From the NCBI GenBank assembly GCA_002633025.1, contig NMRB01000364.1:339756-403755 (forward strand): a stretch of DNA of 64,000 nt, given 5' to 3'. Origin of the DNA: Notospermus geniculatus (Eukaryota; Nemertea; Pilidiophora; Heteronemertea; Lineidae). Of the stretch, positions 58,237-64,000 are shown piece after piece. Position 1 is the stretch's first letter, and each line of letters begins with the position of its first letter. The position numbers and the translations under genes are program-made. Under the pieces are notes generated by a model. That model was not told where the DNA came from and did not search any database. It was given only the letters and a program-made list of their open reading frames with translations.

Positions 58237-58920
58237 TTTGACCTTGACCTTGACCTCTGATCATCAAGGCCATTGCATAATCAAAATGGGCATCCTCAGT
58301 AACCTAATAGTGGGTGATATCATGCTTCCACCTCTGCCATAGGCAGAGATATATCAAATTATCAAAGTATGACCTTGACCTTGACCGCTGATCATCAAGG
58401 TCATTGCATAATCGAAATGGGCATCCTCAATAACCTAGGTATGGGTGATATCATGCCTCTGCCTTTACCAAAGGCTGAGAAATTTCGAATTATCAAGTTT
58501 GACCTTGACCTTGACCTCTGATCATCATTGTCATTACATAATCGAAATGGGCATCCTCAATAACCTAAGTATGGGGGATATCATGTCTCTATCTCGACCA
58601 CAGGCAGAGAAATTACAATTTATAATTGTTTGACCTTGACCTTGACCTCTGACAATCAAGGTCATTGCATAATCGAAATGTGCATCCTCAATAACCTAAA
58701 GTGTGGGTGATATCATGTCTCTATCACTACCACAGGCAGAGACATTTCAAATTTTCAAGTTCGACCTTGACCTCTGACCTTGACCTTGACCTCTGATCAT
58801 CAAGGTCATTGCATAATCGAAATGGGCATCCTCAATAACCTAAGTATGGGTGATATCATGCCTCTACCTTTACCACAGGCAGAGATATTTCAAATTATCA
58901 AGTCTGATATATCAAAATCT
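58237..58920. repeat. 130-bp tandem array with TGACCTTGACCTTGACC
   Basis: Five units start with TGACCTTGACC at about 58239, 58370, 58500, 58631 and 58763, followed by CTGATCATCAAGGTCATTGC, GGGCATCCTCAATAACCTAA, GGTGATATCATG and AGGCAGAGA. TCAAGGTCA on the reverse strand matches the extended half-site of NR5A- and ERR-type nuclear receptors. Confidence 0.85.
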
Positions 58921-59387
58921 CATGATATTTCGAACACCCGGAAACCTGAGGCTGAGAATTTCAACATAGTCCAGTCCTTGGATAAGTAGGCATGAACTAA
59001 GACTTGTTTCATGTTGCTCAGTTGACAGTGTGGCAAGTTATCTGAAAATATCAAATTCGTGATATCGATATCACCATGATCCCAACATCTCACATCAAAA
59101 GTAATCAGCCCATTCAATTCCTAAGGTATGAAAACCTAAGGGTAGAACTTATTTCCATTGCTGTAGGTGTTGAAGGAGCCGAGTTATGCCATCAGATAAA
59201 AGCGTGACAGACAAAATGTCAAGTCCGATATGTTGATTACATCATGATGGAGACATGTGAGATTGAAAATTATTGGCTCATTGGATTGCCCAGGTTGACA
59301 AACCTAGGGGTAGGATTTGTTTCCAAGGCTCTAGCTGTTCAAGGAGATGAGATATGAAGGTGTGACAGACCGGACACACAGATACAC

Positions 59388-59405
59388 AGACACACACACA
59401 CACAG

Positions 59406-59435
<30 letters not shown>
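59388..59435. repeat. CA microsatellite
   Basis: ACACACACAGACACACACAC with further CA repeats. Reverse-strand Cys/Val frames are artefacts of the repeat. Confidence 0.95.
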
Positions 59436-59437
<2 letters not shown>

Positions 59438-59990
59438 CATGACCAAAAACAATATGGTTCCCGATCTGATTGATCGGGAACCATAAAAATTGGATCGTGT
59501 GTATAGGCCTTATTCACTGTGGGCTTATTTGCCATAGTTCCCACCCCATTGTGTGCCCACTCATGTGTGTAAAGTGAGCCCAATTATGTAGTCACACAGT
59601 GCATTTGGCCACCAGCTATTCGACGTATCCCTGAAGGGCCTCTGTATGTATGCTTTAGAAGTCTGCAACCAGTACAACCCCTGAAGGACGGACCGCTGAA
59701 GATGGAGTGAGTAATCTTCTTCTAAAAGACACTATATACAATTTATCACAACATGATAACGGCGTGGGTTGGGGCTTTTCTCGTGAGGCCAGACAGCAGA
59801 AATCTTGGTGCCAAAGGAAAGCCATGACCAAACCCTTTTAGCCCTGGCGGTGGGTTCGGGAACCAAAGTATTCCACCCCGACCAATAATGGATGCACCCC
59901 TGCGCCCCCTTACGTTTCAAGCACAAACACAATTTCTCCGGCATGTTCAAAAAGAATGCGACTGAATCTTCTGTTTGTTTTTTTTATTTC

Positions 59991-60131
59991 AGTGATTTGC
60001 GGTGCGACGGGCGCGTCAGCGCGGGAGATGAGGACGCTACGCCACCTGACTACAACCATCGGCACTTCGAAACGCATCCTTTCCAAAATATAGTTTCACT
60101 AGCAAGAACCCGTGGCAACCGGCGATTCTGA
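59991..60131 (+). other. Exon-like segment, copy b
   Basis: After TTTTTATTTCAG the frame reads DLRCDGRVSAGDEDATPP, then FETHPFQNIVSLARTRGNRR to a stop at 60129-60131. It is longer than in copy a because the downstream DNA differs. Confidence 0.3.
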
Positions 60132-61116
60132 GTTTGGCCGAGGTTGGAATGCACGGCATGGCTGGAATTAGTGCAACACATTGTGCGGTAGGGAGAATTT
60201 AGAAAGCAATCGAACAACACCATTCAAAAAGTAAAATTGCTACCATAACAAATTTGGCATGAGAATCCGACATGTATTTGAAGTAAAATACACTAAACAG
60301 CAACATCTGAGCCAAAATCTGTAGGTTGTCAGTTGGTAGCGCCACCTGTGATGAAGCGGCGGCACTGATATGAGATATGAGCCTAATCTAGCTGCCTATA
60401 GGATCACTTTAAGGTGAATGCTGGTGTTCGAGATATGAGTTTTCTCGCGCAAAAAGCTTGATCTGTATAGGCAACCTGTAAAATACTATAGTCTGAGTCA
60501 TTGCGCAAGGTGTAAGCCATATCCCCCCCCCCCCACTCAGGGGTCAACCATACCGCATGTTTGTTCCAATTTTCGCGGGAAAAGGGGTCATTTTCAGCAG
60601 CACTCTTCGGGAAAAAGTTCCCGAAAAAGACTTAAAATAGGGGTACTTTGAATGACTTTTCTCCCGAAAAATTCTTTAAAAGGGAGGGGCAAAAGTTTCT
60701 CTTCCCGAGAAAATAATAAAAAGTTGTTTGAAAGTCCTACTCTCACTGGAAACGCTTGTGAAAAAGGGGTGAAAATCCCTTGGTTCCTTCAAAATTAGGG
60801 TGTCTAATTGCATAAAAAAATCCCGAAAAAAGGGTGAAAATATCTTGGTTCCTTCCATTAGGGGGTCTAATTGGATGAAAAAAGCCCGCAGAAAGGGGTG
60901 GAAAACTTCCCTTGGTTCCTTCCATGAGGGGGCCCTTTTCAAACTCAGGAACAAGCATATGTGTACCCTAAAATTAAGGAGTGAGGGGGCCGGGGACATG
61001 TTTTAAAGGAAATTAACAACCCAGAAGCGCCTGTCCACTTCTTTGAATCCAAAGCTGGATTCGTCCTTCGGTTTCATTCTTCATTTCATACATTTTGGGC
61101 CCATTTCTCAAATAAT
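60132..61116. other. DNA present only in copy b
   Basis: Contains a direct repeat of about 65 bp with CTTGGTTCCTTC and GGGTCTAATTG (about 60778-60940, roughly three copies) and a poly-C run at about 60524-60533. No gene is recognised. Confidence 0.45.
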
Positions 61117-61208
61117 AGGTAGGTTTAGAAATCAACCGATAAACGTAAACTTTACGACAACGTTGTCGTTAACGTTTACGTTTATCGTTTGATTTCTAAA
61201 CCTTCCTG
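61117..61208. mobile_element. Minimal palindromic copy of the AGGGAGGTTTAGAAATC MITE
   Basis: About 90 bp, almost a perfect palindrome: AGGTTTAGAAATCAACCGAT and AACGTAAACTTTACGACAAC against their inverse. Confidence 0.8.
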
Positions 61209-61254
61209 TCATTTACAGTTCTTCAGAGGGTTTGACGTTGTCTTCTGTTTTTCA

Positions 61255-61357
61255 GCCAGTGAGTTCAAACTTCAAGGGAGCGAAGTAGGCCGGGGTGAAA
61301 GTCTGACTGCATTCGGAGCCGTTTACGAATGCGGAGTGCCGTCTGCGATGCGAGGAC
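61255..61357 (+). other. Exon-like segment in copy b
   Basis: After TCTGTTTTTCAG an open frame reads SEFKLQGSEVGRGESLTAFG and AVYECGVPSAMRGR, then stops. In copy a the first part is missing, so if it was an exon only copy b could keep it. Not recognised. Confidence 0.25.
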
Positions 61358-61572
61358 GTTGATTACACATGCCATAGAAATTAATCAGGGCTGGGTTGCA
61401 CAAAACTCATGTTAGCGCTAACTTGGTGTTAGCGCTAACTTTATGTTAGATGACGTAAAAAGGCAATGGATGTTTACGTCATTTAACATAAAGTTAGCGC
61501 TAACACCAAGTTAGCGCTATCGTGAGTTTTGTGCAACCGGGCCCTGACTGTTACGAGATAAACACGTGGGTT

Positions 61573-61745
61573 ACATAACATAGGATGTGTCATTCTATTC
61601 GAGGTGAACACGTGGATGACATAACATAGGATGTGTCATTCTGTTCGAGGTGAACACGTGGATGACGTAACATAGGATGTGTGATTCTATTGGAGGTGAA
61701 CACATCGATTACGTAACATAGGATGTGTCATTCTGTTCGATTGTA
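61573..61745. repeat. 46-bp minisatellite, copy b array
   Basis: About four units of the repeat described at 54732-54945, with small differences (GGATGACGTAACATAGG). Confidence 0.88.
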
Positions 61746-63122
61746 CAATATTAACGCTTTTTTGTCGGAATCACCTATCGGACACTGTGACGAACTGAGG
61801 TGAGGTGAGGCGAAGACTAACGGATTAATTATATTTTGGATTATGGAATACATTACGTCATCTAAGCACCGGAAAAGTCCTCACCGAAGACGAGGAAATA
61901 GGTACAGGACAACTTGTTGTGGGCCATTGCACAGTAGAGTTGAGTTGGATGCCACTTTTGCACTGGTCTAATATGGGGTGAGCAGTGGTGTTCCTGGGTA
62001 TTTTTTTAGGTTGGTTGAAATTTTTACACGATCCCCCGCATTTTTTGCCATTTTAACACCTGTTGCTCAACTGAATGAAACAACCAATGAAAACCAAGGA
62101 CACAACATGAAAAAGCCAATGAAAACGTCGAACAAAAAAGCAGCATGAAACAGCCAATCAAAAATTAGAACACAAAAGAATAGAAAACCTCCCCCAAAGT
62201 TTCACATATCTGCTGTCATTGTTTCATTCAGTCTATGCCGTTTATTTCAGGTTTTGTTGGCCTTGTGGGTGTGTCAATTCGACCCACGTGACTTCGTCAG
62301 ACATGCGCAGTTGTTGCGGTTTTAGCCAAGCGGATGGCGCGTAAAATGAAAAGCAGTTTGAGCCAAGTGGATGGCACTTAGAAACATCGCAAGCGAAATC
62401 TGCATCTAAATTAGCCACGTTTAGAAGCAGGTCCGGCTTGTTACGTTTTCGTATGAATGTCTTCAATTTTCAGCGCAGCTGCGGCCGACCGGGACCGCGA
62501 AGCTGCTTCCACTTAGTCAGTGGGCTCCACCCACTGTTCCGCCAAAGGTGATGCTTCAGGTGTATACATGTCCACTCACGTTTTAAACAACGTAGGCCAG
62601 CTCGTACCCAGGTTCTCATGTATACACATATTGGGCCCTCCCCATAAATGTCTGACCATCTCTCCTTTTCAGCCATGTAACTAATCAGTGCTCTACATTT
62701 CAGAGGGTCTAGCCGTTCTTTAACACGATGCAGATTTTGGCCGGTGCGCGCCCCGGGCCCCTGTATAATGCTCTGCACCAAGGACAGCTGAGGGGGTTGA
62801 GAGGTGTGGGACAACAACATTATGTACCTAATCAAAAACTCATTTGGTTCAAAAGTTTATTTTGATGAGCACACTTCTAATGCTTTTGGGAGGTCGTTAC
62901 TGAAATAAGGGGGGAAGGTCATGGTTGATAAAAGCGCCATCTTTGAGTTACTTTCTGTAACCTCCGATAGGTGGCGCTCCCCTTAAAGAGTACAAAACCA
63001 AACGAAATTGCCATTTTGAACAAGAAGGTGCAATCTCTGGGGTTACACCATGCAGTTTGTTTGTGGATCGGTTCAAAAACGCAAGAGAAAACAGTGCTTT
63101 TATGAACGGGTTCAACTCATAA
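61746..63122. other. Middle of segmental copy b, no gene recognised
   Basis: Parallel to 54946-56432. The GTTTATTTCAG / GGTTTTGTTGGCCTTGTGG site is at about 62240. An extra piece GCGGTTTTAGCCAAGCGGATG is at about 62315. Confidence 0.35.
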
Positions 63123-63274
63123 TAGGGAGGTTTCGAAATCAAACGATAAACGTAAACGTTAACGTCAACTTTATTTTTGTACCAAAAATGCAATGCAAAA
63201 TCTGGCTAATGTGTAGTATGAAAAATAACGTTGTCGTTAAGTTTTGGTTTATCCTTTGATTTCGAAACCTCCCC
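63123..63274. mobile_element. AGGGAGGTTTCGAAATCAAA-type MITE, copy 5
   Basis: Partner of 56433-56582 in segmental copy b; the same ends and nearly the same interior. Confidence 0.8.
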
Positions 63275-63422
63275 AATAGGTCAATCTGCACATAACGTTT
63301 TGGGTGGAGGGGAATACAGAGATATGTCTTCGCCAGAGTAATTTCGGATGTGCTATTGATGTGGACTGGGGAGGTGCCATCATAGCAGTCGGAATTCCTT
63401 CTGAAGACCAAACATTCAGTAA
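63275..63422 (+). other. Exon-like segment ending at a donor site, copy b
   Basis: The frame and CATTCA/GTAAGT donor match copy a (56583-56729), with FWVEGNTEICLRQSNFGC in place of FWLEGNTEICLRRSNFRC. Confidence 0.3.
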
Positions 63423-63757
63423 GTATAAATAAAATCTTGAGGTCAAAATTAAATGTTCCATTTCCTCACTTGGCATTCGAATGGTCCGCCACTAGATTGA
63501 ACCAGACTATAACTGTGCTTTTTAAATTCTTTTTACCGAAATGTTTTTAGGAAATGTTTCTGCACCATGCAGCTGCATTTGAAGTATAGTGTCCTTGCTC
63601 CCATTATTAATAAAATTAGAGAGGCAGCATAGTTTAGATAGATAGATAGATCAGATTTATTTCCTCATTTACTTTGAGTACATATTTATCATAAAACATT
63701 CAAGAGACAAAAGGGGCTGTTTCACTTTGAATTGAACATTGCGATTTGTGATCCGTT

Positions 63758-64000
63758 AAATAATTCCTTGTCTGCAGAAATTAATTCCTTGTCTGCAGAA
63801 ATTAATTCCTTGTCTGCAGAAAATAATTGCTTGTCTGCAGAAGTTAATTCCCTGTCTGCAGAAATTAATTCCTTGTCTGCAGAAAATAATTCCTTGTCTG
63901 CAGAAGTTAATTCCCTGTCTGCAGAAGTTTATTCCCTGTCTGAAGAAGTTTATTCCGTGTTTGAAGAAGTTTATTCCCTGTCTGTAGAAGTTTATTCCTT
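63758..64000. repeat. 21-bp TTCCTTGTCTGCAGAAATTA tandem, copy b
   Basis: About 11 units running to the window end, drifting from TTCCTTGTCTGCAGAAAT to TTCCCTGTCTGAAGAAGTTT. Expanded compared with the three to four units in copy a. Confidence 0.9.

Larger units (their letters stand above)
57991..59512. mobile_element. About 1.5-kb element with AAAGGCCTATACACAC ends
   Basis: AAAGGCCTATACACACAATC with CAATTTTT at the left is matched by AAAAATTGGATCGTGTGTAT with AGGCCTT at the right, an inverted repeat of about 27 bp. It encloses the 130-bp array and a CA repeat. Copy a keeps the left end at about 52720, but its interior is lost in the gap. Confidence 0.65.
57925..64000. repeat. Segmental duplication, copy b (continues past the window)
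   Basis: Same order as 52650-57137. Compared with copy a it has about 1.2 kb extra at 60102-61319 and lacks the DNA of copy a around 56025-56150. Confidence 0.85.

Noticed and set aside
58237-58920. CRISPR-like array
   Set aside because: The repeat unit is 130 bp with no unique spacers and the genome is animal; it is a plain tandem repeat.
59278-59583. Reverse-strand ORF with a Cys-Val run
   Set aside because: It is the CA microsatellite read in one frame.

Overview
The window looks like draft genome sequence of a marine invertebrate animal, most likely a deuterostome such as a lancelet, echinoderm or hemichordate. The evidence is split genes with GT-AG introns, calcium-binding EGF exons with uniform phase 1 introns, an SLC27-type acyl-CoA synthetase gene, a rhodopsin-class peptide receptor, assembly gaps (N runs at 12805-12905, 41649-41781 and 52962-53443), and a very dense load of small inverted-repeat transposons and tRNA-derived SINEs. 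I cannot fix the species from sequence alone. All recognised genes lie on the + strand.

Region by region. 1-6.1 kb: the 3' part of a large DNA element, with a protein-primed type B DNA polymerase cut by the window start, a decayed ORF, a C2H2 zinc-finger protein, a small basic ORF and a second decayed copy of that ORF. 6.1-11.5 kb: transposon-rich DNA with a dead mariner-type transposase, a TTAA-flanked MITE and two elements with 9-bp target duplications. 11.6-23.26 kb: the 3' part of a membrane-protein gene with 13 EGF modules, a SEA module, one transmembrane helix and a short cytoplasmic tail; its first exons are not recognised. 23.3-27.6 kb: repeats.

27.68-43.88 kb: a complete very long chain acyl-CoA synthetase / fatty acid transport protein gene (SLC27A2-like, 619 aa when one cassette is used). 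Its four central exons, holding the ATP-binding loop and the YAATEG motif, occur twice as intact cassettes. The cassette enters in phase 1 and leaves in phase 0, so using both copies in one mRNA breaks the frame at once. The cassettes are therefore either mutually exclusive alternatives or an assembly/haplotype duplication. 43.9-48.4 kb: repeats, including two more copies of a MITE family with 9-bp target duplications. 48.56-49.67 kb: a single-exon class A GPCR flanked by two diverged copies of the same duplicated DNA. 50.8-51.7 kb: an 847-bp foldback element. 52.65-64 kb: a large direct segmental duplication with no gene I can name, minisatellites and an array of nuclear-receptor-like half-sites.

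The genes do not form a shared pathway. The main stories are the duplicated catalytic cassette in the SLC27 gene, a polymerase with an apparent nuclease-like insertion, and several MITE families whose target duplications and empty sites can be read directly here.
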